Shown here: positions 23,363-31,889 of the stretch, piece by piece
Layout: every line of letters begins with the position of its first letter
Numbering within the stretch: the first letter of the stretch is position 1
Origin: Rhodococcus sp. 06-235-1A
GTDB lineage: Bacteria; Actinomycetota; Actinomycetes; Mycobacteriales; Mycobacteriaceae
DNA: 64,000 nucleotides
Reading direction: 5' to 3'
Assembly (NCBI RefSeq): GCF_002258785.1
Contig: NZ_NOYI01000027.1
Location: forward strand, 124,001-188,000
Notes under the pieces: generated by a model
The model's database searches: none
What the model saw: only the letters and a program-made list of their open reading frames with translations
Told to the model about the DNA's origin: nothing
Program-made: the position numbers and the translations under genes

Positions 23363-24132
23363 TCGCTGGCTCCCTTGCCCTTGCGTTCTTCGCGGTCGAT
23401 CGACGCACCGGTCACCCGTGAAGTCAGGGCGGGCGAGGTCAGGGCCATGTCGATGCGGAGGCCTTGCTTCTTCGGAAAACGCAGCTGCGTGTAGTCCCAG
23501 TAGGTATACGTCCTGGGCTCGGGGGTGAACTGCCGCGTCACCTCGGTGAATGCGGCGTCGGCGAACGCGGCGAACGCGTCACGCTCGGCCTGGGAGGTGT
23601 GGGTCTTGCCCTCGAACAGTGCCGGATCCCAGACGTCGTCGTCGGTGGGTGCGATGTTCCAGTCGCCCACGAGCGCGATCTGCGCCTGAGGATCGGCCGC
23701 CACCCATGCCTGCGCATCGGCTTTCAGAGCGGCGAGCCATTCGAGCTTGTAGGTGTAATGCGGATCGGCCAGTTCACGGCCGTTCGGTACGTACAGGCTC
23801 CAGACGCGCACGCCGTCGCACGTGGCTCCGATGGCGCGTGCCTCCTGGGCGGGATCGATCTCGGGATCTTTGCTGAATCCGGGCTGATCCTCGAATCCGA
23901 CCTGCACATCGTCCAAGCCGACCCGTGACGCGATGGCGACACCGTTCCATTGACTCAGCCCGACGTGGGCCACCTCGTACCCGATATCGGTGAACCGCTG
24001 ATACGGAAACTGTGCGTCCTTGCACTTGGTTTCCTGCATTGCCAACACATCGACGTCGGACCGCTGCAGCCAATCGACGATTCGATCCTGACGAGAGCGG
24101 ACGGAGTTCACATTCCAAGTAGCCAAGCGCAC
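23332..24132 (-). CDS. xthA: Exodeoxyribonuclease III
   Basis: A 266-residue EEP-superfamily nuclease. It has MRLATWNVNSVRSR, VLAMQETKCKD (metal-binding Glu), LYVPNGRELADPHYTYKLEWL, LVGDWNIAPTDDDVWDP, LRIDMALTSP and the catalytic SDHAPVIVEIG. It acts as an AP endonuclease and 3'-exonuclease in base-excision repair. It overlaps the convergent membrane protein by 31 bp. The next upstream gene on this strand is a GNAT whose stop is 36 bp away, so both may share a transcript, as with M. tuberculosis Rv0427c-Rv0429c. Confidence 0.95.
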   Translation of the reverse strand: MRLATWNVNSVRSRQDRIVDWLQRSDVDVLAMQETKCKDAQFPYQRFTDIGYEVAHVGLSQWNGVAIASRVGLDDVQVGFEDQPGFSKDPEIDPAQEARAIGATCDGVRVWSLYVPNGRELADPHYTYKLEWLAALKADAQAWVAADPQAQIALVGDWNIAPTDDDVWDPALFEGKTHTSQAERDAFAAFADAAFTEVTRQFTPEPRTYTYWDYTQLRFPKKQGLRIDMALTSPALTSRVTGASIDREERKGKGASDHAPVIVEIG

Positions 24133-24168
24133 GGGAAGGAACCTTATAGAACGCCTCCGACAGGGTGG

Positions 24169-25104
24169 TCAGCCGATCGCGGCGTCGGGTCGCGCGTAGC
24201 GATAACGGTGGTGGTCGGCGAAGCCCAGGTCTCGATACAGGGCCAGCGCGTCGGTGTTCTCCACGGCCACCTGCAGGTACGCGTGGGTGGCACCGTTCTC
24301 GCGTCCCCACCGCACCAACTCGCCGCACATCAGCGTGCCGAGACCGTTGCGCCGATGCTCGGGGTACACCCAGAGCGATGTCACTCCCACCCAGCAACGT
24401 CCGTCGGGGGCGGTGGTGACGGCAGCGCGTCCGACCGCGAGCGAGCCGATCGCGCCGAAGCCGAGTGTTCCGTCGTGGACGGCGGAGACCACCTCGGCTG
24501 CACCAGCCGGTGCCGCACGGCCCTGGTAGTGCAGGGACCGCAACCAGTCCTCGGTCGGCTGCGCGGTGACCGTTATCGCCGAGTCGCCTTCGCGCAGAAC
24601 GAGATTCGAGATGTCCGCTGCCATGACGGCACTCTCGTCGTACGTCGACCATCCGGCTGGAGCGACGCCGAGGCGGTCGGGAAGCGAGAGCGTCGGCGTC
24701 ACACCCCGTGCGGTGTATCGATCGGAGATTTTCGCCAGCGTCTCGGGCGTCGTCGACGCGCCGGGTTCGAGGGGTGCCGCCGAATTGGCGCGACCGGTGA
24801 AACCGTGGCCGAAGCGCAGCTGCCAACCGTCGACCCATTCGCGCTCGACGCCCGGCCACCCGTCGGCGGCGGCGGCTTCGAGGGCCCTGATCTCCGACGT
24901 TCGAATCGGCTTCGGGCCCAACGGTTTCAAGGCGACGACGCGATCGGTGGCGACCTGCACCAGTGCACCGTCCCGGCCGCGGACCGAGACCGCATCGGCG
25001 TCGAGTGCCAGCAGTTCGCCGATCACGTCCGTCATCGGATGGGTGTGCCCGGGCGGCAACCGATATCGGAGCATCACCCGCGTTCCCACCGGAACGCTCA
25101 CCAT
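24169..25104 (-). CDS. GNAT-family N-acetyltransferase (Rv0428c-like)
   Basis: A 311-residue protein. The first 65 residues form a small beta-rich domain (GTRVMLRYRLPPGH... DADAVSVRGRDGALVQV). The C-terminal GNAT domain contains VTSLWVYPEHRRNGLGTLMCGELVRWGRENGATHAYLQVAVENTDALALYRDLGF, with a classic acetyl-CoA loop (HRRNGLG). Gene order xthA-GNAT-def matches M. tuberculosis Rv0427c-Rv0429c. Its place next to def makes protein N-terminal acetylation an attractive but unproved idea. Confidence 0.85.
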   Translation of the reverse strand: MVSVPVGTRVMLRYRLPPGHTHPMTDVIGELLALDADAVSVRGRDGALVQVATDRVVALKPLGPKPIRTSEIRALEAAAADGWPGVEREWVDGWQLRFGHGFTGRANSAAPLEPGASTTPETLAKISDRYTARGVTPTLSLPDRLGVAPAGWSTYDESAVMAADISNLVLREGDSAITVTAQPTEDWLRSLHYQGRAAPAGAAEVVSAVHDGTLGFGAIGSLAVGRAAVTTAPDGRCWVGVTSLWVYPEHRRNGLGTLMCGELVRWGRENGATHAYLQVAVENTDALALYRDLGFADHHRYRYARPDAAIG

Positions 25105-25123
25105 GTGCCGGCCATCGAGCGGG

Positions 25124-25726
25124 TCAGTCCTCGTCTTCGTCGTCGTGCCCGAACGGATCGTCGACGGTCCCCGGTGTCCAGCTCAGTCCCGGCACGCCCC
25201 AGCCGGCCCGCTTGATGGCCTTCTTCGCGGCTCGCGCATGTCGGCCGATGAGCACATCGGTGTAGAGGAAGCCGTCGAGATGACCCACCTCGTGCTGAAG
25301 CATGCGAGCGAAGAAGCCGCGGCCCTCGATGTCGACGGGATCACCCTTGGCATCCGTGCCGGTCACCCGAGCCCACTCGGCGCGGCCGGTGGGGTGCTGC
25401 TCGCCCGGGACCGACAGACAGCCCTCGTCGTCGTCTTCGGGATCGGGCATCGTCTCGGGAATCTCGGACGTCTCGAGCACCGGGTTGACGACCTCGCCGC
25501 GGCGGCGGAAGATCTTGCCGTCCTCGCCTTGATCGGGGCAGTCGTAGATGAACAGACGCTTGCCGACACCGACCTGATTCGCGGCGAGACCGACACCGTT
25601 GGCGGCGGCCAAGGTCTCGTACATGTCGGCGATCAACTCGGCCAGCTCGGCGGGTGACTCGGTGACGGGAGCGGTTGGGGTGTGCAGCACCGGATCGCCG
25701 ACGATCCGGATGGGAAGAATTGCCAT
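25124..25726 (-). CDS. def: Peptide deformylase
   Basis: A 200-residue enzyme with all three deformylase motifs: [10 protein letters not shown] (motif 1), EGCLSVPGE (motif 2, metal Cys) and [14 protein letters not shown] (HExxH, motif 3). It removes the formyl group from nascent N-terminal methionine. The ATG at 25726 gives the standard [17 protein letters not shown] start. The much longer upstream open frame only translates the 33-bp repeat array and is not coding. An acidic C-terminal tail ([12 protein letters not shown]) is present. A dispersed 33-bp repeat array lies immediately upstream. Confidence 0.95.
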   Translation of the reverse strand: MAILPIRIVGDPVLHTPTAPVTESPAELAELIADMYETLAAANGVGLAANQVGVGKRLFIYDCPDQGEDGKIFRRRGEVVNPVLETSEIPETMPDPEDDDEGCLSVPGEQHPTGRAEWARVTGTDAKGDPVDIEGRGFFARMLQHEVGHLDGFLYTDVLIGRHARAAKKAIKRAGWGVPGLSWTPGTVDDPFGHDDEDED

Positions 25727-25742
25727 GGTCGACAAGGATACC

Positions 25743-25875
25743 GGGAGTGGAGCCTGCGGAATGACCCAGCAGGTGAGGGAGTGGAGCTTGCGGAATGACC
25801 CAGTGGTGCGGGAGTGGAGCCTGCGGAATGACCCAGTGGTGCGGGAGTGGAGCCTGCGGAATGACCCAGTGGTGT
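25743..25875 (+). repeat. 33-bp dispersed repeat family, locus 1: four tandem copies
   Basis: Units begin at 25743, 25777, 25810 and 25843 (periods 34, 33, 33). Each contains GAGTGGAGCCTGCGGAAT followed by GACCCAG, and the last three share the linker TGGTG. Unit 2 has one C-to-T change in the core. The same core occurs at 39104-39136 (one copy, opposite strand) and at 63401-63497 (three copies). This array lies in the def promoter region, between def and the DUF3263 gene. Confidence 0.95.
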
Positions 25876-26089
25876 GGGTCGCGCACGCGGTCGAGTAGGT
25901 GGAACACGCCACGCGCGGGCAGTCCGTAGGAGCCGTGTCCCCGGCGTCGAACGTGGTTGAATGATCTCCGAAGTACAAGTGTGTAATTCGGTCGGTGCCC
26001 GTACGGGTGCCGGCAGTGCTGGGGGAAGCAGACTCCCTCGGGGCGGGTGATGGATCCGGCCCAGGGGAGTCGAGAAGTCGAGGAGTGGG

Positions 26090-26428
26090 ATGGACGGCGC
26101 AGCAGCGCGTGACTCGAACCAGTCTCAGCAGCCGGGACAATCGGATAGCTCTCAGGATCCGAACGAGGTCGGTGCGGACGGACTGAGTCGACGAGAGCAC
26201 GACATCCTGTCCTTCGAGCGGCAGTGGTGGAAGTACGCCGGGGCGAAGGAAGAGGCCATCAAGGAACTCTTCTCCATGTCGGCCACCCGCTACTACCAGA
26301 TCCTGAACGCATTGGTCGATCGTCCGGAAGCTCTCGCGGCAGACCCGATGCTGGTCAAACGTCTACGACGCCTGCGTGCGAGTCGGCAGAAGGCCCGTGC
26401 GGCGCGGCGGCTCGGTTTCGACGTCTGA
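26090..26428 (+). CDS. DUF3263 protein (Rv0430-like)
   Basis: A 112-residue protein. After a disordered N-terminus (about 30 residues), the conserved DUF3263 core runs [65 protein letters not shown]. The helix-turn-helix look of [12 protein letters not shown] suggests DNA binding. The basic C-terminus ([17 protein letters not shown]) fits that. GAGGAG lies 5-6 nt before the ATG. A neighbouring LytR_C gene follows, as in M. tuberculosis Rv0430-Rv0431. A CCCGTACGGG palindrome (25998-26007) lies in the leader. Confidence 0.88.
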   Translation: MDGAAARDSNQSQQPGQSDSSQDPNEVGADGLSRREHDILSFERQWWKYAGAKEEAIKELFSMSATRYYQILNALVDRPEALAADPMLVKRLRRLRASRQKARAARRLGFDV

Positions 26429-26485
26429 TCGCCTCACGATTCACGTGTTCCGAGTCGTCGTCGACGGTCGGCTAGGGTCGAGTAC

Positions 26486-27037
26486 GTGAGCAGCCCCAAC
26501 CCGGAACAGACCGGGCCACCACTCCGTGCCCTGGCCATGGTGTTGATCTCGCTCGCGATCCTGTTCGCAGCGATCGGCGCGCTCTCGCTCACCGGTTCCG
26601 GTTCCGAGGACGCCGCGGCCGAGCCGTCCGCAGTCGAGACGACCAGCACACCCGCCGCGGCTGCACCGACATCGCAGGCCCCGGTAGCTCAGGTTCCGGC
26701 AGGCGACGCGTCGACCAGCACCGCGCCCACCGGCTCCGCGTCGACCACCACCACGTCGGGCACTCCCGCCGATGTCGAAGTGCGGGTGCTGAACAACTCC
26801 AACGTCTCCGGCCTGGCGGCCGGCACAGCGAGCACGTTGACCGCCGAGGGGTGGAACGTCGCCGAGACGGGCAACTTCAGCGAAGCGCAGTTCGCCCAGA
26901 CAGCGGTGTATTACGGGACCGCTGCAGGCGAAGAGCAGGCCGCGCAATCGATCGCCACCCAACTCGGTGTGCCGGCCGAGCCCAAGCCGACTTCGCTCGA
27001 ATCCACGGTCGGCGTAGTCGTCATCGTGACCCAGTAG
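26486..27037 (+). CDS. Membrane-anchored LytR_C-domain protein (Rv0431-like)
   Basis: A 183-residue protein from a GTG start. A single N-terminal membrane helix (LAMVLISLAILFAAIGALSL) is followed by a Thr/Ala/Ser/Pro-rich linker of about 60 residues and a C-terminal LytR_C domain (DVEVRVLNNSNVSGLAAGTASTLTAEGWNV... VYYGTAAGEEQAAQSIATQLG). The topology places the domain outside the membrane. In M. tuberculosis the homologue is the 'tuberculin-related' Rv0431, linked to membrane vesicle regulation. The molecular role here is not evident from sequence. Confidence 0.87.
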   Translation: MSSPNPEQTGPPLRALAMVLISLAILFAAIGALSLTGSGSEDAAAEPSAVETTSTPAAAAPTSQAPVAQVPAGDASTSTAPTGSASTTTTSGTPADVEVRVLNNSNVSGLAAGTASTLTAEGWNVAETGNFSEAQFAQTAVYYGTAAGEEQAAQSIATQLGVPAEPKPTSLESTVGVVVIVTQ

Positions 27038-27151
27038 CTTTCGTGACCCAGTAGTTCAGCACGTCGACGACGTGCCCGGTTCGGTCGAATCGGGCGGCAC
27101 GTTATCATTTTCCGAGCCCGGCGAAACTGCCTGAAAGAGGAGCGATTTCCG

Positions 27152-27862
27152 ATGGACAAGTTCAAGCGACGCACTGCTGCGACCCGATCGTTGCGTTACG
27201 TGGCACCGGTCCTCGCGATCGCAGCGCTCGGTCTCTCCGCCTGCAGCAACGGTGAAGTGGCGTCCGACGTACCCGGTACGGTCCCGCCGGTCTGGAGCGG
27301 CGAAGCCGATCCGTCGGCAGCAGCCGTCGCGGGTGACGGTCGGGCCGAGTCCGGCTCCGCCGATGCCATCGAAGGAACACTGCGCAACGCTGCCGGTGCC
27401 GAGGTGGGCACGGTCTCGTTCGCGTCCGAGGGCGACAAGCTCACCGTCACCGCCGAGGTCGAGGGCATGACTCCCGGCTTCCACGGATTCCACGTTCATA
27501 CCGTCGCGGCCTGCGAGCCGAATTCGGTGGCACCGACCGGCGGCGAGCCGGGCGCGTTCCTGTCTGCGGGCGGACACCTGCAGGTCGACGGCCGTACCGA
27601 GCACCCGGCCAGCGGTGACCTGACGTCCATTCAGGTCGGCGAGGACGGCACCGGACGACTCGTCACCACCACCGACACGATCACGCTCGACGATCTGCGC
27701 GCCGGCGGTGCCGGAACGTCCGTGATCGTGCACGAGGGTGCCGACAACTTCGCCAACATCCCGCCGCGGTACACGCTTCCCGACGGTGCCGCTGTGCCGG
27801 ACATGACGACCCTGATGACCGGCGACGCCGGTGCTCGGGCAGCGTGCGCGGTACTGCAGTAG
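27152..27862 (+). CDS. sodC: Cu,Zn superoxide dismutase, lipoprotein
   Basis: A 236-residue lipoprotein: the signal peptide ends in LSAC, then a linker, then a SodC domain. Copper ligands are visible in GFHGFHVHTVAAC, GGHLQVDG and VIVHEGADNFANIP. The disulfide cysteines are AAC and RAAC. The segment ANSVAPTGG-like (PNSVAPTGGEPGAF) and the EHPASGDL motif match mycobacterial SodC. It removes superoxide outside the cytoplasmic membrane. GAGGAG lies before the ATG. The stop is one base from the next gene start, so the two are probably co-transcribed. Confidence 0.94.
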   Translation: MDKFKRRTAATRSLRYVAPVLAIAALGLSACSNGEVASDVPGTVPPVWSGEADPSAAAVAGDGRAESGSADAIEGTLRNAAGAEVGTVSFASEGDKLTVTAEVEGMTPGFHGFHVHTVAACEPNSVAPTGGEPGAFLSAGGHLQVDGRTEHPASGDLTSIQVGEDGTGRLVTTTDTITLDDLRAGGAGTSVIVHEGADNFANIPPRYTLPDGAAVPDMTTLMTGDAGARAACAVLQ

Positions 27863-27863
27863 C

Positions 27864-28994
27864 TTGAGCGCTCCCCGGATCGACTTCGCGAGTTCGCCGC
27901 GCCCGACGCTGGGCGTCGAGTGGGAGATCGCTCTGGTCGACAAGAACACGCGGGACCTGGTCAACTCCGCCGAGGCGGTCATGTCCGGCGTCCACGATCT
28001 GGCCGGGGACACCCCGAGAGTGACGAAAGAGCTGCTGCGCAACACCGTCGAGCTCGTCACCGGAGTGTGTGAGAACGTCGGCGAAGCGATGGAAGACCTC
28101 GGAGGCTCCCTCGAGTTGGTACGGCGCGCCGCGGACCCGCTGGGTATAGATCTGTTCTCGGCGGGCACGCACCCGTTCGCCGAATGGTCCACCCAGCAGC
28201 TCACCAGCTCACCGAGCTACGACGAGCTGATCGCGCGCACCCAGTGGTGGGGTCGGCAGATGCTGATCTGGGGCGTGCACGTACATGTGGGAGTCTCGTC
28301 CCCACACAAGGTGTTTCCCATTCTGAACTCGCTGCTGCTGCAGTACCCGCACCTGCTGGCCCTGTCGGCGTCCTCGCCCATCTGGGCGGGCAACGACACC
28401 GGATACGCCAGCAACCGTGCGCTGATGTTCCAGCAACTGCCGACGGCAGGGCTGCCCTTCCAGTTCGAGGACTGGTCCCAGTTCGAGGGATTCGTCCGTG
28501 ATCAGCTCAAGACCGGTGTCATCGAACAACTCGGCGGCATGCACTGGGACATCCGACCGGCACCGAAGTGGGGAACCATCGAGGTCCGGGTGTGCGACGG
28601 GGCGTCGAGCAAGCGTGAACTGGCAGCCCTCGTCGCGCTGACGCACTGCCTCATCGTCCACCTCGACGAGCGACTCGAAGCAGGAGAGACGCTGCCGTCC
28701 ATCCCGCCGTGGCACGTGCAGGAGAACAAGTGGCGAGCCGCCCGGTACGGCCTCGACGCCGAGATCATCCTCGACTCGGACAGCAACGAGCGCCTGGTCA
28801 CCGACGATCTGCACGACCTGCTCGAAAAGCTGACGCCGACGGCCGTCCGGCTCGGTTGCGTCGACGAGTTGGCTGCCGTTGCCGACATTCCCCGGCGCGG
28901 GGCGTCGTACCAGCGTCAGCGTGCGGTGGCCGAGGAATCCAACGGCGATCTGCGGGCCGTCGTCGAGTCCTTGGTGGCCGAGCTTCGGTCCTGA
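27864..28994 (+). CDS. YbdK-type carboxylate-amine ligase (GCS2 family)
   Basis: A 376-residue product from a TTG start one base after the sodC stop. The GCS2-family pattern is clear: RPTLGVEWEIALVDKNTRDL (GxEWE), GTHPFAEWSTQQ, GVHVHVGV, WDIRPAPKWGTIEVRVCDGASS and WRAARYGLDAEI. These enzymes have an ATP-grasp-like glutamine synthetase fold and weak gamma-glutamylcysteine ligase activity. The true substrate in Mycobacteriales (Rv0433 position) is unsettled. A longer frame from 27831 overlaps sodC and adds no conserved residues, so TTG is preferred. Confidence 0.88.
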   Translation: MSAPRIDFASSPRPTLGVEWEIALVDKNTRDLVNSAEAVMSGVHDLAGDTPRVTKELLRNTVELVTGVCENVGEAMEDLGGSLELVRRAADPLGIDLFSAGTHPFAEWSTQQLTSSPSYDELIARTQWWGRQMLIWGVHVHVGVSSPHKVFPILNSLLLQYPHLLALSASSPIWAGNDTGYASNRALMFQQLPTAGLPFQFEDWSQFEGFVRDQLKTGVIEQLGGMHWDIRPAPKWGTIEVRVCDGASSKRELAALVALTHCLIVHLDERLEAGETLPSIPPWHVQENKWRAARYGLDAEIILDSDSNERLVTDDLHDLLEKLTPTAVRLGCVDELAAVADIPRRGASYQRQRAVAEESNGDLRAVVESLVAELRS

Positions 28995-29009
28995 TCCGGT
29001 GGCCGCTCG

Positions 29010-29351
29010 CTACTGATCGGACTCGTTCGGTTCCATCTCGTTGACGATCAGCAGGCCGTCGCGGCCCCTCTGTTCGCGGTAGGCGACGCGACCGACGGTG
29101 TGCGCGATGACCGGTGCGGTCACCAGAGTGAAGATGCCCACCAGCACGAGCATCCAGATGTCGACGTTGCCGCGCAGGCTGATGATGGCCCCGATCAGAA
29201 CCAGGATCAGCCCCACCACCTGTGGCTTGGTGGCCGCGTGCATCCGCGAGAGGGTATCGGGGAAGCGCACGATGCCGACGGCGGCAGTGAACGCCAGCAG
29301 TGCCCCCAGCAGAATGAAGATGGAGGCAATGACCTGCGCAACGGTGCTCAT
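29010..29351 (-). CDS. mrpG: Mrp-type cation/proton antiporter subunit G
   Basis: A 113-residue protein with three membrane helices. The MnhG hallmark AVGIVRFPDTLSRMHAATKPQVVGLILVLIGA is present. It is the last gene of the Mrp operon, with its ATG overlapping the mrpF stop by 4 bp. The hydrophilic C-terminus (VAYREQRGRDGLLIVNEMEPNESDQ) is cytoplasmic. A longer upstream frame is a shadow of mrpF and mrpE. The complex exchanges Na+ or K+ for protons and needs all subunits. Confidence 0.93.
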   Translation of the reverse strand: MSTVAQVIASIFILLGALLAFTAAVGIVRFPDTLSRMHAATKPQVVGLILVLIGAIISLRGNVDIWMLVLVGIFTLVTAPVIAHTVGRVAYREQRGRDGLLIVNEMEPNESDQ

Positions 29352-29605
29352 TCGTCCCTCACTCTGAAGCGTGCGATGCTGACCGACCCGACGAAGCTGA
29401 CCAGTGACAGCGCGACGATGGCGGGCACCAGGGTGGTGTCGCGGCTGTAGACGGCCCACACGCCGAGGCCGCACATCGAGACCGCGAGAATCGTGTCCAT
29501 CGCGACGAGTCGGTCCAGCGTGCTGGGACCGTCGAGCAGGCGGTACGCGGTCAGGATCGCGGCGGCAATCAGGAGGGCGCCGGAGATGGCGAGAACGACG
29601 GTCAC
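29348..29605 (-). CDS. mrpF: Mrp-type cation/proton antiporter subunit F
   Basis: An 85-residue protein with three helices and the MnhF motif YRLLDGPSTLDRLVAMDTILAVSMCGLGVWA, carrying the conserved Asp residues. Both ends overlap the flanking mrpE and mrpG genes by 4 bp, which argues for strict co-translation. It is part of the hetero-oligomeric antiporter in the cytoplasmic membrane. Confidence 0.93.
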   Translation of the reverse strand: MTVVLAISGALLIAAAILTAYRLLDGPSTLDRLVAMDTILAVSMCGLGVWAVYSRDTTLVPAIVALSLVSFVGSVSIARFRVRDE

Positions 29606-30249
29606 GTCCAGTCCCCCTTCCTCTTGTCGTCGGTCTTCTTGTCATCGCGTGGGGTAGCGGGATCACTCGACACCGGATCGTCGCCGAGCACCCCGTGATA
29701 CTGCTCGTACTCCTGGTAGTGCAGCGGGCTCGGCTTCCAGTCGGAGTCTCGCTCGAATGCCGCGATGAAGAGTTTCTCGAGGTTCCGCACGTAGGCGTAG
29801 AAGCCGTCGACGGCCTTCTGGGTGCCCATGTCCAGTACGTGCACGTAGAGCAGGCGTCTGGTTCGGTCGATCTCGAGCACCATGGTTCCGGGCACGAGGT
29901 TCATCGCGTCGACGAACAGCGTGAGCACCAGATCGGACTTGATCGCGATGCGGCAGCGCAGCACTCCGGTGACCGGCGGGGCCTTCGGCCTGATCGCCAA
30001 CCAGGCCACGCTGACGCTCGATTCCGCTGCGTAGTACAGAAAAACAACCGCGAGTTTGACGAGCGAGAACACGTGGATTCGGCCCTCGACCGGCACCCGC
30101 GGCAACGGCAGCAGCACCATGATCAGCAGCCCCACCGCGATACCGCCGAGAATGTTCGCTGCAGACACATTGCCCCACAACAGAACCCAGATGGCCGTCA
30201 GCCACGCGAGAGTCCACAGGCGAAGCAGAACGGAGCGGTTCATCTTCAT
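29602..30249 (-). CDS. mrpE: Mrp-type cation/proton antiporter subunit E
   Basis: A 215-residue MnhE protein. Two N-terminal membrane helices are followed by the conserved cytoplasmic segment SDLVLTLFVDAMNLVPGTMVLEIDRTRRLLYVHVLDMG. An unusually long hydrophilic tail ends DDPVSSDPATPRDDKKTDDKRKGDWT. It overlaps mrpD and mrpF by 4 bp each. It is an accessory subunit needed for complex assembly in studied systems. Confidence 0.92.
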   Translation of the reverse strand: MKMNRSVLLRLWTLAWLTAIWVLLWGNVSAANILGGIAVGLLIMVLLPLPRVPVEGRIHVFSLVKLAVVFLYYAAESSVSVAWLAIRPKAPPVTGVLRCRIAIKSDLVLTLFVDAMNLVPGTMVLEIDRTRRLLYVHVLDMGTQKAVDGFYAYVRNLEKLFIAAFERDSDWKPSPLHYQEYEQYHGVLGDDPVSSDPATPRDDKKTDDKRKGDWT

Positions 30250-31889
30250 CGGGTGCCCTCCTCGTTCGTGTGCGACTGCTCGTAGGCCTGATCGCCGACG
30301 AATTCCGCACCGCGCACCGCATCGATGTACACCGAGCGGTCGCGTAGATCCGCTGCCGCGCGATCGCTGATGTCGATGATGCGGCCGGCGAACACCGTCA
30401 TCGCCAGACCGACGACGACGAGCCCGATCGTCGGGATCAACATGAAGGCCGGCATCCGTCCGACGTCCTCGCGGTCACCGAACTGGATGTCGGACGAGTC
30501 GTCGAGGAGAGCGGACGGGCTGTTGTCGGCCAGGTCGCCCTCGGGAGCGTCGGCGCGAGCCCGCCAGAACGCCTTGGTCCATACCCGGGCCACCACGTAC
30601 AGCGTCAGCAGGCTGGTGACGGTACCGCCCGCCACGAGCAGCCAGGCCAACACGCTGCCCTGTTCGCTGCCGGCCTGCAGCAGAGCGACCTTGCCGATGA
30701 AGCCCGAGAACGGGGGAATGCCACCGAGATTGAGGGCGGGCACCAGGAACACGATCGCCAGCACCGGGCTGGCCGCGGCCAACCCTCCGAGGCGTCGCAG
30801 CGAGGACGAACCGGCCTGACGCTCGATGAGGCCGACGACGAGGAACAGGGTCGTCTGCACCAGAATGTGGTGCGCCACGTAGTAGATGGAGCCCGAGAGC
30901 CCCGACTGCGTCGACAGCGCGACACCGAAGATCATGTAACCGATGTGGCTGACGAGGGTGAACGACAACAGTCGTTTGATGTCGCTCTGGGCGATGGAGC
31001 CGAGGATGCCGACGAGCATCGTCAGCAGACCGCACACCATCAGCACGTTGTCGAGTGAGCCGTCGGGGAACAGCAGGGTGTGCGCGCGGATGATGGCGTA
31101 CACACCGACTTTGGTGAGCAAACCGGCGAACACCGCAGTGACCGGAGCGGGGGCCGTGGGGTACGAGTCGGGGAGCCACGTCGACAGCGGGAACACTGCG
31201 GCCTTGATACCGAAGGCGACCAGCAGAACGGCGAAGATCGCGGTTCTCGTGCCCGGCGGGATGTCGTCCATCCGTACCGCGATGTGAGCCAGGTTGAGCG
31301 TTCCGGTGGCACCGTAGACCAGCGCGATACCGATCAGGAAGATCAGCGAGGACACCATCGAGACCATGACGTACGAGACGCCAGCACGGACGCGGTCGGC
31401 GCTGGCTCCCAGAGTCAGGAGCACGAACGAGGCCGCCAGCAGTACCTCGAAGCCGACGAACAGATTGAACAGGTCGCCGGCGAGGAATGCGTTGCACACA
31501 CCTGCGGTCAACGCGAGATAGGTCGGCAGGAAGATCGAGACGGGCTGGTTCTCACTGCCGTCACGAATGCCCTGACCGATCGAATACACCATGACCGCGA
31601 GCAGCACGATGGACGAGACGACGAGCATCATCGCCGAAAGTCGGTCCACCACAAGGGAAATGCCGAGCGGTGAATCCCAACCGCCGACCTGAAGTGCGCT
31701 GGTGCCGTCGCGATCGGCGAGGTAGAGCATCGTCGACGAGATCGCGACCACTGCGGTCAGCGCGACGAGCGTGATGAAGCGCTGCGCGCGAGGTCGACGC
31801 CCCAGCACCAGCGTCAGTGCCGCGGCGAGCATCGGAATGAGAACGGGTAGTGGAGTCAGGGCATCGATCACGCCCGGGGAGATCGTCAC
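30246..31889 (-). CDS. mrpD: Mrp-type cation/proton antiporter subunit D
   Basis: The product is 547 residues from the GTG at 31889, which overlaps the mrpC stop by 4 bp. It is a NuoL/M/N-like multi-helix protein with about 14 helices. Conserved elements include LFNLFVGFEVLLAASFVLL (the functional Glu), GIKAAVFPLSTWLPDSYPTAPAPVTAVFAGLLTKVGVYAIIR (the key Lys residues) and LLSFTLVSHIGYMIFGVAL. It carries one of the proton or cation pathways. The C-terminus has a hydrophilic segment between the last helices. The frame extends upstream to 32048 only as a shadow of mrpC. Confidence 0.94.
   Translation of the reverse strand: MTISPGVIDALTPLPVLIPMLAAALTLVLGRRPRAQRFITLVALTAVVAISSTMLYLADRDGTSALQVGGWDSPLGISLVVDRLSAMMLVVSSIVLLAVMVYSIGQGIRDGSENQPVSIFLPTYLALTAGVCNAFLAGDLFNLFVGFEVLLAASFVLLTLGASADRVRAGVSYVMVSMVSSLIFLIGIALVYGATGTLNLAHIAVRMDDIPPGTRTAIFAVLLVAFGIKAAVFPLSTWLPDSYPTAPAPVTAVFAGLLTKVGVYAIIRAHTLLFPDGSLDNVLMVCGLLTMLVGILGSIAQSDIKRLLSFTLVSHIGYMIFGVALSTQSGLSGSIYYVAHHILVQTTLFLVVGLIERQAGSSSLRRLGGLAAASPVLAIVFLVPALNLGGIPPFSGFIGKVALLQAGSEQGSVLAWLLVAGGTVTSLLTLYVVARVWTKAFWRARADAPEGDLADNSPSALLDDSSDIQFGDREDVGRMPAFMLIPTIGLVVVGLAMTVFAGRIIDISDRAAADLRDRSVYIDAVRGAEFVGDQAYEQSHTNEEGTR

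Noticed and set aside
25743-25875. CRISPR array
   Set aside because: Units are contiguous with no unique spacers, the linkers are nearly identical, and no cas genes are present.
25341-25907. Proteins with repeated peptides such as [11 protein letters not shown] or REWSLRNDP
   Set aside because: They are translations of the 33-bp repeat. The repeat is read in different frames at different loci, so the peptides are not conserved. The real def start is at 25726.
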